From contig DKAR01000176.1 of the NCBI GenBank assembly GCA_002450895.1, positions 14,640 to 34,816 on the forward strand: 20,177 bases of DNA, read 5' to 3'. This DNA is from Proteobacteria bacterium UBA6921. Lineage in GTDB: Bacteria; Pseudomonadota; Gammaproteobacteria; SG8-11. The notes beneath the pieces were generated by a model. It saw only the letters and a list, made by a program, of their open reading frames with translations, was not told the DNA's origin and did no database searches. Both the position numbers and the translations under genes were made by a program. Positions 7,112-15,003 of the stretch are shown one piece after another. Within the stretch, counting starts at the first letter, position 1; the number at the start of each line of letters is the position of its first letter.

Positions 7112-8941
7112 CTACCCGAGAATTTGCAGCGCACGTGCGTCGGTGCTCATGCGCCGCGCAAGCTCCCGCGCCAGATTGGCGACCAGTTTAGATTTCAAGC
7201 CGGGCGGCAGGGCGCTGATTTTCACTTCGTAGCAAATCGTATCGGTCGCGGCGCGCGCATCGGCCGAGCGGGGTTCGATGCCGACCATTGCAAAGTCCCC
7301 GAACGACATGCCGGCGCACATGGTGACGATGCGCTGTTCCTGCGGGCTGCCGGCGGCAGCCAGCAAATCCACCTGGCCCGAAGTAATCATGTAGAACGTT
7401 CCACTGAAATCACCGGTACGGAAAATAATCTCATTGGCCGGGTAGTTGTGCCGCTGGGCGCACTTCTGCAACTCACCAAGTTCGTCATCTGTGAAGCCCG
7501 TGCAAAGAAACTGCTGCGACAGCGACATTTCACTGGCGACCAGTTCCGGATTCTTGATTTCGTCCAGCAGCTGGTCTTCGCACCATTCGAGCGCGCGATC
7601 CGTTTCCGATAACCGGTACAGGTCGGTATTCGCGCCGGAATGACCGAATTCTTTCAACCAGCGGCGAAATCCAAATTTGTCCTTGGTTCCGGTGAACAGG
7701 ACATGTTTGTCGCTGGCTTGCGTGCGATGGAGCAGATCCGCGATCAGATGGGCCGAAGCCCGATCGATGTCAACGACGCGTCCGAAATCGACGACCAGGA
7801 ATTTCGTTGCATCCCAATCGGTGAGCATGGAACGCACCAGCGAATCGGTGGAGGCAAAGCGCAGCTCGCCCTGCAATTCATACACGCGGATGCAATTGCC
7901 TTTCGCCGCGAGCGCTTCGCGTTGAGTCTTGTGACGCAGGCGGCGCGAGCGAATGTCCGCGCCGTTGTAACGAACACGCAACACGGACGAGGACGTGGCG
8001 CGCATGACTTTCAGCAGATGCAGCCCGAAATCACCGGAGATCTGTTCGCAGACCCGAATGCCGCGTGCGCTGTTGCCGCGCTTGTCGAGACGCGGCGAGA
8101 AAACGCCCAGGCCAAATTGTCCGGGAAGGACGGCCATGATTCCGCCGCCGACGCCGCTCTTGGAGGGCATGCCCACGCTGTAGACCCAGCTCCCCGAATA
8201 GTCGTACATGCCGCAGGTCGACATGACGCTCAGCACCTTGTCCACATACTGACTCTTCTGTGCAACTTCCGACGTAATCGGATTGACGCCGTTGTTCGCT
8301 AGGCACGCCCCCATCAGTGCCAGGTCGCGCGCGGTGACGCGTATCGAACATTGCTTGAAATACAGGTCGAGAGTTTCTTCGGGCGCGTCTTCGATGATGT
8401 TTGCATTTCGCAGCAGGTGCGAAATCGCGCGATTGCGATGTCCGGTATCGCGCTCTGATCGATAGACCTCTTCGTCGATCGTGACCGGATGACCGACGAA
8501 CGTGGCAAAGCGTTGCAGCATGCGATCCAGTTTTTGCTGCGACGAATCGCCGGAGATGAGGCCGGTGGTGGCAATCGCGCCGGCGTTGATCATCGGGTTC
8601 AGGGGGCGGCCGGTGTCTTTCTCGAGACTGATCGAGTTGAATGCTTCGCCCGAGGGTTCGACGCCCACTTTTCTCAGCACGGCGTCGACACCCTGGTCTT
8701 CGAGGGCGAGGCCATAGGTAATGGCTTTTGAAATCGATTGGATGGTGAAATCCTGGTGGCTGTCGCCGACCTGATACACGCTGCCGTCGACCGTTACGAG
8801 CGCGATCGCAAACCAGTTCGGATCCGCGCGAGTGAGTTCGGGAATGTAGCTGGCGACTTCGCCTTCATTCAGTTCTCCGAACTTGCGATGAAGTTCCTCC
8901 AGGTACGCTTGAATTGGCAGCGACTGCGGATTGGGTGCCAT
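7112..8941 (-). CDS. glsA: Glutaminase fused to STAS and cyclic-nucleotide-binding domains
   Basis: The 609-aa protein is about twice the length of an ordinary glutaminase A (about 310 aa). Residues 20-310 are the serine-dependent, beta-lactamase-fold glutaminase that hydrolyses glutamine to glutamate and ammonia. The nucleophile motif is S69-I-S-K72, followed by NPMINAGAI (N119), YRSERD, and K261-S-G-V-G-G-G. About 345-455 is a STAS domain (VRVYELQGELRFAS..., VVDFGRVVDIDRASAHL); the usual phosphorylatable DSS/DSG site reads DRAS. About 475-600 is a CNB domain with SFGDFAMVGIEPRSADARA, where the Glu is Asp and the Arg is kept. AGGA lies 6 nt before the ATG. The accessory domains suggest control of glutamine breakdown by a nucleotide signal or partner. 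It converges on two CNB-domain genes, which fits a shared signalling theme. Confidence 0.92.
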   Translation of the reverse strand: MAPNPQSLPIQAYLEELHRKFGELNEGEVASYIPELTRADPNWFAIALVTVDGSVYQVGDSHQDFTIQSISKAITYGLALEDQGVDAVLRKVGVEPSGEAFNSISLEKDTGRPLNPMINAGAIATTGLISGDSSQQKLDRMLQRFATFVGHPVTIDEEVYRSERDTGHRNRAISHLLRNANIIEDAPEETLDLYFKQCSIRVTARDLALMGACLANNGVNPITSEVAQKSQYVDKVLSVMSTCGMYDYSGSWVYSVGMPSKSGVGGGIMAVLPGQFGLGVFSPRLDKRGNSARGIRVCEQISGDFGLHLLKVMRATSSSVLRVRYNGADIRSRRLRHKTQREALAAKGNCIRVYELQGELRFASTDSLVRSMLTDWDATKFLVVDFGRVVDIDRASAHLIADLLHRTQASDKHVLFTGTKDKFGFRRWLKEFGHSGANTDLYRLSETDRALEWCEDQLLDEIKNPELVASEMSLSQQFLCTGFTDDELGELQKCAQRHNYPANEIIFRTGDFSGTFYMITSGQVDLLAAAGSPQEQRIVTMCAGMSFGDFAMVGIEPRSADARAATDTICYEVKISALPPGLKSKLVANLARELARRMSTDARALQILG

Positions 8942-8962
8942 ACGGGGTCCTGCATCCTTATC

Positions 8963-8990
8963 GTTCTATTTTCCGGCGACGTTTTTTCAA
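8963..8990 (-). promoter_or_regulatory. Possible sigma70 promoter of the glutaminase gene
   Basis: On the minus strand TTGAAA (8990-8985) and TAGAAC (8968-8963) are separated by 16 nt, about 20 bp before the start codon. The -35 is good and the -10 mediocre. No other promoter candidate was clearer. Confidence 0.35.
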
Positions 8991-9226
8991 TCGAAGCGCA
9001 TCGTTTGTTCCGATTTGAGGCGGTAACTAGCAACCCATGTGCCATGGAATTTCATATTGAAGTGATGTCGAGAAAAGCTACGTAAAGTAATGCTCTACCG
9101 GATCATTGCTGACGAATTGATCGCCTGGTTTGCACAATGCGGTGGCATCGTGGCACCCGAATGGTGCCGTCTGTTTGAGTTGCGCACTGATGTGGTGCCG
9201 ATGAAAATGGGCCAAGTGTGTTGCGG

Positions 9227-10459
9227 TTACTTTGCCGGTTCAGCTGCGGTGGCGACCTTGATATGGCCGACCAGCCACAACGTCACGAGGATCGCGGTGC
9301 AGGCGATATAGCCGGCATAGGTGTAGTGCTCAAGCACGCCTTGCGCGTTGACCGTCACGATCATTCCGGTAATCAGCGTGGCAACCGACGACCCGATCGA
9401 TTGCACGGCGGAGTTCAGGCTCATGTATGTGCCGCGCAGGCGCGGGATTCCCGCCGATGAAATGATGGCCATCCCCGGAACGAAGCGGCCACTGACGAAA
9501 ACAAAAAAGGGCGTGGTGATGAGCAGAACTCCCCACCATGGCGCGGACGTTACATGGGTCATGGCCAGCACGGGGATCATCGCAAGCATGGCGGTCACGC
9601 GAAAGACGCGCGCTTTTCCGTACTTGTCCGCGAGATGTCCAATCCATGGCGACGTGAAGAAGGTGAATGCGCCACCGGAAAGATAGAGCGCAGGCAGCAG
9701 CGTTTCCGGGAATTTCAGATTGAGCGTGCAGTACAGGGTGATGTACGGAATCACCGTAAAGCCACCCATGATCATAAGAAACATGTACAGATAGGCGCGC
9801 CAGTGATTTCCGTGCGCCAGCACCTGCTGCATAGGCTCCAGCGTTTTGTGCCAGCGATGGTCCGTGATGGTTGTTGGAATAGAAGGAATTGCGCGCAACG
9901 ACATCCACCAGAAAACCGATGCGATGGTCCCCACGACAATAAACGGCGCGCGCCATCCCAACGGTGTATGGTTCACCAGCAATAGGCTGATCGGCACGCC
10001 CAATACCGTGGCGACAGAAAAGGCGGCGGTGATTCTTCCGGTCGCGCGGCCGCGACGTTCATACGGAAAGCAATCCGCAATAAAGACATGAACGAGTGAA
10101 CCCAGAACGCCGCCGAACACGCCCGCCAAACCGCGCGCCAGCAACAGCAAGTGATAGGTCGGCGCTGCGGCGCACAACAGCGTTGCCAGGATGAAGGCGG
10201 CGAAAAAGGCCAGCATGACGCGGCGCCGGTTGTATCGATCAATCACAAACGCCGCGATGATTGACGAAATCGCACCCATGAACGTGTACGACGAGACGAG
10301 CAGGGCGAATTGCGCGGCCGTCAGATCGAAAGTGCGCATCAGCATCGGCGCTAACGGCATGACGATCATCACGTCGAGGATGTGGCTGAACTGAATTCCG
10401 GAAAGACTGCGCAGCAGGCTCGATTCCTGCGCGGGATTCAGGGTAATGGTTTGTGACAT
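9227..10459 (-). CDS. MFS transporter
   Basis: A 410-aa, very hydrophobic protein with about twelve membrane segments in two halves joined by a cytoplasmic loop (about residues 195-220). The major-facilitator signature between segments 2 and 3 is seen as FVIDRYNRRRVML, and a second-half equivalent as GHLADKYGKARVF. FAALLVSSY- and LARGLAGVFGG-like stretches match the AraJ/YdhP-type drug/sugar efflux branch. The substrate cannot be told from sequence. The N-terminus is short and cytoplasmic (MSQTITLNPAQESSLL). No Shine-Dalgarno is evident before the ATG. It stands alone between the glutaminase and the SRAP gene, with gaps of 285 and 188 bp, so it is probably transcribed separately. Confidence 0.9.
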   Translation of the reverse strand: MSQTITLNPAQESSLLRSLSGIQFSHILDVMIVMPLAPMLMRTFDLTAAQFALLVSSYTFMGAISSIIAAFVIDRYNRRRVMLAFFAAFILATLLCAAAPTYHLLLLARGLAGVFGGVLGSLVHVFIADCFPYERRGRATGRITAAFSVATVLGVPISLLLVNHTPLGWRAPFIVVGTIASVFWWMSLRAIPSIPTTITDHRWHKTLEPMQQVLAHGNHWRAYLYMFLMIMGGFTVIPYITLYCTLNLKFPETLLPALYLSGGAFTFFTSPWIGHLADKYGKARVFRVTAMLAMIPVLAMTHVTSAPWWGVLLITTPFFVFVSGRFVPGMAIISSAGIPRLRGTYMSLNSAVQSIGSSVATLITGMIVTVNAQGVLEHYTYAGYIACTAILVTLWLVGHIKVATAAEPAK

Positions 10460-10647
10460 GAGGTTTCGGCGACTTCAGACTGGCGGCATTATTCCGTCGA
10501 CCATCGTATCGGGTTCTTGGACGATTTGCTTGATGAGGGAACGCAATCAGTTCAACGCGCAGCGTTTTCGGTTCTGCGCGGAGCGATAAGCTCTCGCACC
10601 ATTACCACGTCGTTCCTCAGGAATGGGTTGAAATCGCCGGTCGTAAA

Positions 10648-11604
10648 TTACGCGGCTTTGCGATGCTCGTAATACGGACGCTCACGATCTTCGAGCAGGG
10701 CCTGCAGGGTTGAAAGGTCGCGACCTTCCGGGGTCAGCCACACATCGAGATTTTCCATCGTGAGCGGGATCGGGCAGCGATTGTGTCCCGTTGCTGCGAC
10801 TTCCGGCGGTGGCTCATCCGTAATCAGCGCGAACGAATCGAACGCGTCCTCGCCTTTTCCGGACCAGTGATCCCAGACGCAGGCCAGCAGCATGTCGGTC
10901 GCGGGGCGGGGATTGAAGTGCAAAACAATATTGCTTTCTGCTTCGCCGTCGCGCAATTCGCGCTGCTCGTAGTCGTGCAGCGCGACGTTCTCGAAGAAGC
11001 TGTTCACCAGGGTCATGGCGTGGTGATGTCCAAAAACGTTTTTCCAGTATTTCTCAAGATTGTCGCGGCGCGCGTTGTACAAGCCGGGATAGCGATGGTC
11101 GTACGATGCCGGCTTCCCTTGCATGCGGCAGTGGTAGCGCATCGGCTTGACGACACGCTCGCCGTTTTCAATCACCATCACCGGCGCGTACCAGAAAGGA
11201 AAGATGCGCGAATCGTTCGGCACCAGCTCGACGCGCTTCAGGTCCGCGAGGCGTTTCAGATGCCAGTCCACTTTGTTGCCCGCGATGCGTTGATCTTCGA
11301 GTGCCTTCTTGGTGGATTTCGTTTTCAGGCTGCGCTCTGCATCGGCGAGGCGCTTCTTCTGTTTGAATAACTCCGCTTCAAGTAGCGCGGCCTTTTGTGC
11401 GTGGAATTCGTCGATGAGTTTTTTGATGCGTGCTTCCTGCGGCGTGGCCGGTTCGTAGAAGTTGGCTTCCAGCGCCTTGGGGACTTTTATCGAATCGTCC
11501 TTCAGGCGCCGCGAAAACAGCTTCTCGAACAGGTCGGTCTGGATGCGGGCATTCCAGCGCATCCACGACTTTATTTTTTGTTCCACCATTGCCGAATAGC
11601 ACAT
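10648..11604 (-). CDS. SRAP-family protein (YedK/HMCES-like) with long helical insertion
   Basis: The start is placed at the ATG at 11604, because SRAP proteins need Cys at position 2 (here MCYSA) after Met removal and GGAGG lies just upstream; the frame stays open to 11667. The 318-aa product keeps the family's active residues: C2, the Asn in YNARRDNL (N177), the Glu in NSFFEN (E205) and the His in GHNRCPIPL (H274). These proteins cross-link to abasic sites in single-stranded DNA through Cys2 and protect them during replication. Compared with E. coli YedK (about 220 aa) it carries roughly 100 extra residues after the N-terminus, a charged coiled-coil-like segment (about 55-125) rich in Lys, Glu and Ala. 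It is transcribed divergently from slyX. Confidence 0.88.
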   Translation of the reverse strand: MCYSAMVEQKIKSWMRWNARIQTDLFEKLFSRRLKDDSIKVPKALEANFYEPATPQEARIKKLIDEFHAQKAALLEAELFKQKKRLADAERSLKTKSTKKALEDQRIAGNKVDWHLKRLADLKRVELVPNDSRIFPFWYAPVMVIENGERVVKPMRYHCRMQGKPASYDHRYPGLYNARRDNLEKYWKNVFGHHHAMTLVNSFFENVALHDYEQRELRDGEAESNIVLHFNPRPATDMLLACVWDHWSGKGEDAFDSFALITDEPPPEVAATGHNRCPIPLTMENLDVWLTPEGRDLSTLQALLEDRERPYYEHRKAA

Positions 11605-11708
11605 AGGGCCTCCGCCGTTCAGTTTCGGCGGGTTGGCGCAGGCTGGCAAGGTCAATGTCTCCGCCACGCGATATCATGGGTTGGATTTCGTACCCGGAGG
11701 TGCTTGAA

Positions 11709-11936
11709 ATGGATCACATGCAGGAGAATGACGTTGGCGCGCGCCTGACAGAACTGGAGACCCGGGCGGCGTTCCAGGACGACACGGTGGCCCGTCTCAA
11801 TGACGTCATCGTTGCCCAGGAACAGCGGATCGCGCGGCTCGAGCGGGAGTTTGCGCAATTGAAATCCCAGCTTGATACCCTCGCGCCGTCCCTGATTGCA
11901 GACGCCCGGGACGAGAAGCCGCCCCCGCATTACTGA
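11709..11936 (+). CDS. slyX: SlyX family protein
   Basis: A 75-aa protein made almost wholly of one charged heptad coiled coil (LTELETRAAFQDDTVARLND ... RIARLEREFAQLKSQLD), ending in the family's hallmark PPPHY. The ATG at 11709 is preferred because GGAGG lies 8 nt upstream; an in-frame ATG at 11655 has no such site. SlyX was named from a gene next to slyD in E. coli; its function is still uncertain. The gene is divergent from the SRAP gene by about 105 bp and is followed after 84 bp by an exported OB-fold gene on the same strand. Confidence 0.93.
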   Translation: MDHMQENDVGARLTELETRAAFQDDTVARLNDVIVAQEQRIARLEREFAQLKSQLDTLAPSLIADARDEKPPPHY

Positions 11937-12020
11937 GGAAAAACCCGCTGAAGCTTTGACCGCGTATGTCGGTCCCTGCTACCGTGGCCGGCGTCAATCA
12001 CATAGCAAAGGATTACAACG

Positions 12021-12398
12021 ATGCGTTCGAAGGCAGGGTGGGGAGTAGTGCTCGCGATGGTCATGTTCTCAGGCGGTTACGCGGTCGCCGCCGACAAGGC
12101 GATGACCAAATCCGTAGAAGCATTGAATACTGAAAAAGCGAGCTTGGGTGGCAAGACCGTCACGTTCAAGGGAAAGGTCGTGAAGGTGAACAACAACGTC
12201 ATGAACAAGAATTTTCTTCATGTTCAGGATGGAACTGGCAAGGAAGGGACGAATGACGTAACGGTGACAAGTTCACAGACGGCCAAGGTCGGTGAGACAG
12301 TGACGGTTGTCGGAAAGGTCGTTCTGGATCGGGATTTCGGCGCAGGTTATATGTATCCGCTAATCATTGAAGACGCGTCCATCACGGTTGAGAAATAA
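12021..12398 (+). CDS. Small exported OB-fold protein
   Basis: The 125-aa product starts with a Sec signal peptide (MRSKAGWGVVLAMVMFSGGYAVAAD), so it is likely periplasmic. The remainder is a five-strand OB-type barrel: TVTFKGKVVKVNNNVMNKNF, LHVQDGTG, DVTVTSSQTAKVGETVTVVGKV, then LIIEDASITVE. This arrangement is common in small periplasmic tRNA_anti-like/OB-fold proteins annotated loosely as nucleic-acid binding. A nucleic-acid role is doubtful outside the cytoplasm, and the true ligand is unknown. AAGGA stands 8 nt before the ATG. The gene is convergent with the glycosyltransferase that ends 24 nt away. Confidence 0.82.
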   Translation: MRSKAGWGVVLAMVMFSGGYAVAADKAMTKSVEALNTEKASLGGKTVTFKGKVVKVNNNVMNKNFLHVQDGTGKEGTNDVTVTSSQTAKVGETVTVVGKVVLDRDFGAGYMYPLIIEDASITVEK

Positions 12399-12405
12399 CA
12401 TTCAT

Positions 12406-12418
12406 CGCCGTTGCGGCG
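12406..12418. repeat. Short GC hairpin between convergent genes
   Basis: CGCCG-TTG-CGGCG lies in the 24-bp gap between the OB-fold gene and the glycosyltransferase gene. The stem is short and no T-tract follows, so a terminator role is only possible. Confidence 0.25.
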
Positions 12419-12422
12419 CGGT

Positions 12423-13967
12423 CTAAATCAGCAGGTCGAGCCGCAGCGGGCTGATGAGTTTCAGGTAAACGAGAATTACGAACACGAACAGCATCACCCA
12501 GACCATTGTGATATATCCCGCCATGATCTTTTTTGCTGCCATTTTCCAGAGCGCACCTGAGCCGAGTTCAACGCGCTGATTATTTCGATTGCTCCAGTTC
12601 TGCTTTGGCAACCGGAACAGCAAGTAAACCTTGATCACCGAATTCAGTATTTGATTGGCGTACATCATGGCCGGCAGAGCCATATAGACACGGCCCATTG
12701 ATCGGTAGAACGCGATCGACATAATGAAGCGTGTCATGGCGATCCATGCGATGTAGAAGAATAAAAATTCGATGGATACGAACAGCGCCGACGCGATAAC
12801 CGTCACCGGGCCGATCAGTGTCGTCCACATCGAGATGCGCTGGTCGACCAGGCACCACCAGGTGAAAAGTCCAACGCGGCGCGGTCCCAAGGCGATCGCG
12901 CGCTGGCCGTTGCGCAGCATGTTTCCCGACCAGCGAAGGTAATTTTGAATCAGACGATTTCCAGCGTCCTTTTCGATGTGCTCAATCGTTGTGACCATTG
13001 CGTCGGGCACATAGCCCATGAGGGCGCCCTGGCTCAGCAGGTAGTACCACGTGCTCTTGTCATCGCCGGATAAAAAGCGAAAACGGCTCCACAGCCAGTG
13101 GTCGAGGTGATCTGCTTCCACGGTGCGAATGAATTTGAGGTTCAGGATGGCACTCGCGCGAAATATCGACATGCGACCTGTCAGCGTGAGCACCTTGTCC
13201 GACAATCCGTTCGATAACATGCCGAAATGGCGTTGGACGAAACGCATTTCAATCCAGCGCCGGATCCAGGTTGGGCCGTGCACAATGGCAGATTCGTTTG
13301 TCGTGAGTGCGTGCATTTTCGGGTACAGCTCGAAAAACGGCAGGCACTTTTTCAGACACTGCTTGCCGAGGACGGAATCACCGTCCATGAAGACAATGGG
13401 TGTGTCGCCGGAAACGCCGTGGCGGAGCATTGCGCGCAGATTTCTTCCAATTGCAATTCGTTTTCCAGGTTGGGTCTGTCGAATCATCGTGACCTGAATC
13501 GGGATACGACTTTCGACCGTTGCCATGTACTGGTCGATGGTGCTCTCGTCCTGATAATCCCCGGTTCCGACAAAGACGTGCGCCGGGACGCCGATCTCGC
13601 CGGCCTGCCGAACGATACTTTCGAAAACCTGCTCGGTGATTTCCTTGCGTTCCTTGTAGGTCGTCACCATGAATACAACTGCTGGGGGGCGCCAACCCTT
13701 TTCCCAGAGTGCATCGGCGAGGGCGCGTCGACGCGGAAATACGCTGTCACAAAACACGCGTCCGCGAGCAAAGTGCGAGAACCACCATGCGTAACGCCAC
13801 GCGCTGATCCCGCCCATGGCAATCAGCAGATGTCCTGTCGTCGGGTCCAGGAAGTCCTTGAGCAATTCCGACAGCGCAACGAAAACGCTGCCGGCAAACA
13901 AGTACAGCTTGAAGTAATCCCTGGCTCGCCACGCGGGCGAGATCAGCAGCCGAGCGAGGTATTCCAT
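12423..13967 (-). CDS. alg8: Alg8-like membrane glycosyltransferase (polymerising subunit)
   Basis: The 514-aa product is a GT2 processive synthase matching Pseudomonas Alg8 along its length. N-terminal membrane helices (about 18-60, with AWRYAWWFSHFARG) are followed by the cytosolic catalytic domain: GKR (168-170), D195-G-D197 for UDP/metal binding, TGRMSIFRAS, and G-D302-D303-K304-S-T-W for the catalytic base region. A QNYLRW-type motif at about 340 precedes LFTWWCLVDQRISMWTTLIGP and further C-terminal helices. Alg8 polymerises GDP-mannuronate while exporting it across the inner membrane, working with Alg44. The ATG at 13967 is chosen because the product then begins where Alg8 begins; it overlaps the lyase gene by 25 bp, and a start at 14057 is less likely. 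The actual sugar is inferred from similarity. Confidence 0.88.
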   Translation of the reverse strand: MEYLARLLISPAWRARDYFKLYLFAGSVFVALSELLKDFLDPTTGHLLIAMGGISAWRYAWWFSHFARGRVFCDSVFPRRRALADALWEKGWRPPAVVFMVTTYKERKEITEQVFESIVRQAGEIGVPAHVFVGTGDYQDESTIDQYMATVESRIPIQVTMIRQTQPGKRIAIGRNLRAMLRHGVSGDTPIVFMDGDSVLGKQCLKKCLPFFELYPKMHALTTNESAIVHGPTWIRRWIEMRFVQRHFGMLSNGLSDKVLTLTGRMSIFRASAILNLKFIRTVEADHLDHWLWSRFRFLSGDDKSTWYYLLSQGALMGYVPDAMVTTIEHIEKDAGNRLIQNYLRWSGNMLRNGQRAIALGPRRVGLFTWWCLVDQRISMWTTLIGPVTVIASALFVSIEFLFFYIAWIAMTRFIMSIAFYRSMGRVYMALPAMMYANQILNSVIKVYLLFRLPKQNWSNRNNQRVELGSGALWKMAAKKIMAGYITMVWVMLFVFVILVYLKLISPLRLDLLI

Positions 13968-14992
13968 AACTCGCGGCGTACAGCGAAGAACAACAAGTGG
14001 GTGTCGCTGCTGGCCTTTGCAAGCACCTTGGCGACGTAGGGATGTGGCATTCCGCATTTTCCTGTGGTTGAAACCAGCGCGGCGCGCGCCGCGCGCGATT
14101 CATCGTAGTGGTCAGCAGCGTAGGCATGGCCCGCCGCAGCGCGCTTCTTGTCGATGCTGATCTCTGAGGCGGCGAATTGGTGGAAAACGTCACCGGACTG
14201 GATCTTGTTCCAGGCAAAGTTCCCGGCGGCGGTGACCAGGGCGGTGCAGCAGTGTGTCACCAGTTCTATTTCATCCCACGCTTCCAGATTGAACACGTGA
14301 TAGTGCAGGGCATCGCGCTCTTTGTAGTCGTAAGACATCCCGTTCGGATCGCCGATATTGGCGAGCGCGTGAGCGCGTGCTTCCGCGATGAGTGACTTTG
14401 CTTTTTCGTTTTCACCCAGGATGAGGCTGATCAACACCTGCAGTTTCAACTGATGGGTATGCTGATTGTTTCGAATCGAACTGGCTCCGAATGGCCATGT
14501 TCCTTTTTTCTCCAGAATCTTTCGCAGCCAGGGATCAATCTTGGATCGATCGTCATTGGATAACTCGCAGCGCACAAGATCGTAAGCCCAGATCATCAAA
14601 TCCAGCCGGGATTCATCGACGGGATGGCCGGTTGGAATGTAGGTCGTCGACCATGCGGTCAGGATTTCGCGCGTTGCGCGCAGATCCAGCGCGTCGTGCC
14701 GAACGCGATACGCCGTTGCCAGAAGTGCAACCCTCATGGCATCGCCCAATGCGGCGCGCGACGCGATCAATTGCGGATCTGACGGATTCACAATTCCGGC
14801 GCTGGCCAGCGCCGCCAGCGGCATGGGCGGCCGCGATCGAAGTCGATCCGCTTCGGAAAACAATTGCACCTTGAGCGGAACGGAAAGTCCGTCGTAGCGA
14901 ATGGAGGAAGGCCACAGCCGGGTTGTACATTGATTCGTTGCCGAAGCGGCGGACGAAATGAAGAACAGCAGTGTGAACAGCAACGCACGCAT
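13943..14992 (-). CDS. algL: PL5-like alginate lyase (periplasmic)
   Basis: The 349-aa product has a Sec signal peptide (MRALLFTLLFFISSAASA) and an all-helical toroid-type sequence. It shows the order expected for polysaccharide lyase family 5: RNNQHTHQL in place of the AlgL NNHSYW motif, then MSYDYKERDALHYHVFNL, which aligns with the AlgL stretch holding catalytic Arg and Tyr (R...ALAYHNYAL). In alginate operons the lyase clears polymer misrouted to the periplasm. The first motif deviates (Q inserted before His), so activity or substrate may differ. The ATG at 14992 lies 11 nt past the upstream PilZ-HlyD stop; an in-frame TTG at 15007 would overlap that stop by 4 nt. It sits between Alg44-like and Alg8-like genes, unlike the Pseudomonas order. 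Confidence 0.8.
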   Translation of the reverse strand: MRALLFTLLFFISSAASATNQCTTRLWPSSIRYDGLSVPLKVQLFSEADRLRSRPPMPLAALASAGIVNPSDPQLIASRAALGDAMRVALLATAYRVRHDALDLRATREILTAWSTTYIPTGHPVDESRLDLMIWAYDLVRCELSNDDRSKIDPWLRKILEKKGTWPFGASSIRNNQHTHQLKLQVLISLILGENEKAKSLIAEARAHALANIGDPNGMSYDYKERDALHYHVFNLEAWDEIELVTHCCTALVTAAGNFAWNKIQSGDVFHQFAASEISIDKKRAAAGHAYAADHYDESRAARAALVSTTGKCGMPHPYVAKVLAKASSDTHLLFFAVRRELWNTSLGC

Positions 14993-15003
14993 GCAATACG
15001 ATC

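Noticed and set aside
7640..8302. 220-codon plus-strand open frame opposite the glutaminase gene
   Set aside because: It is an antisense shadow; the glutaminase and STAS motifs on the minus strand are unambiguous.
9090..9311. Possible 73-aa plus-strand gene in the spacer before the MFS gene
   Set aside because: No Shine-Dalgarno, and its last third is antisense to the MFS C-terminus; no family resemblance.
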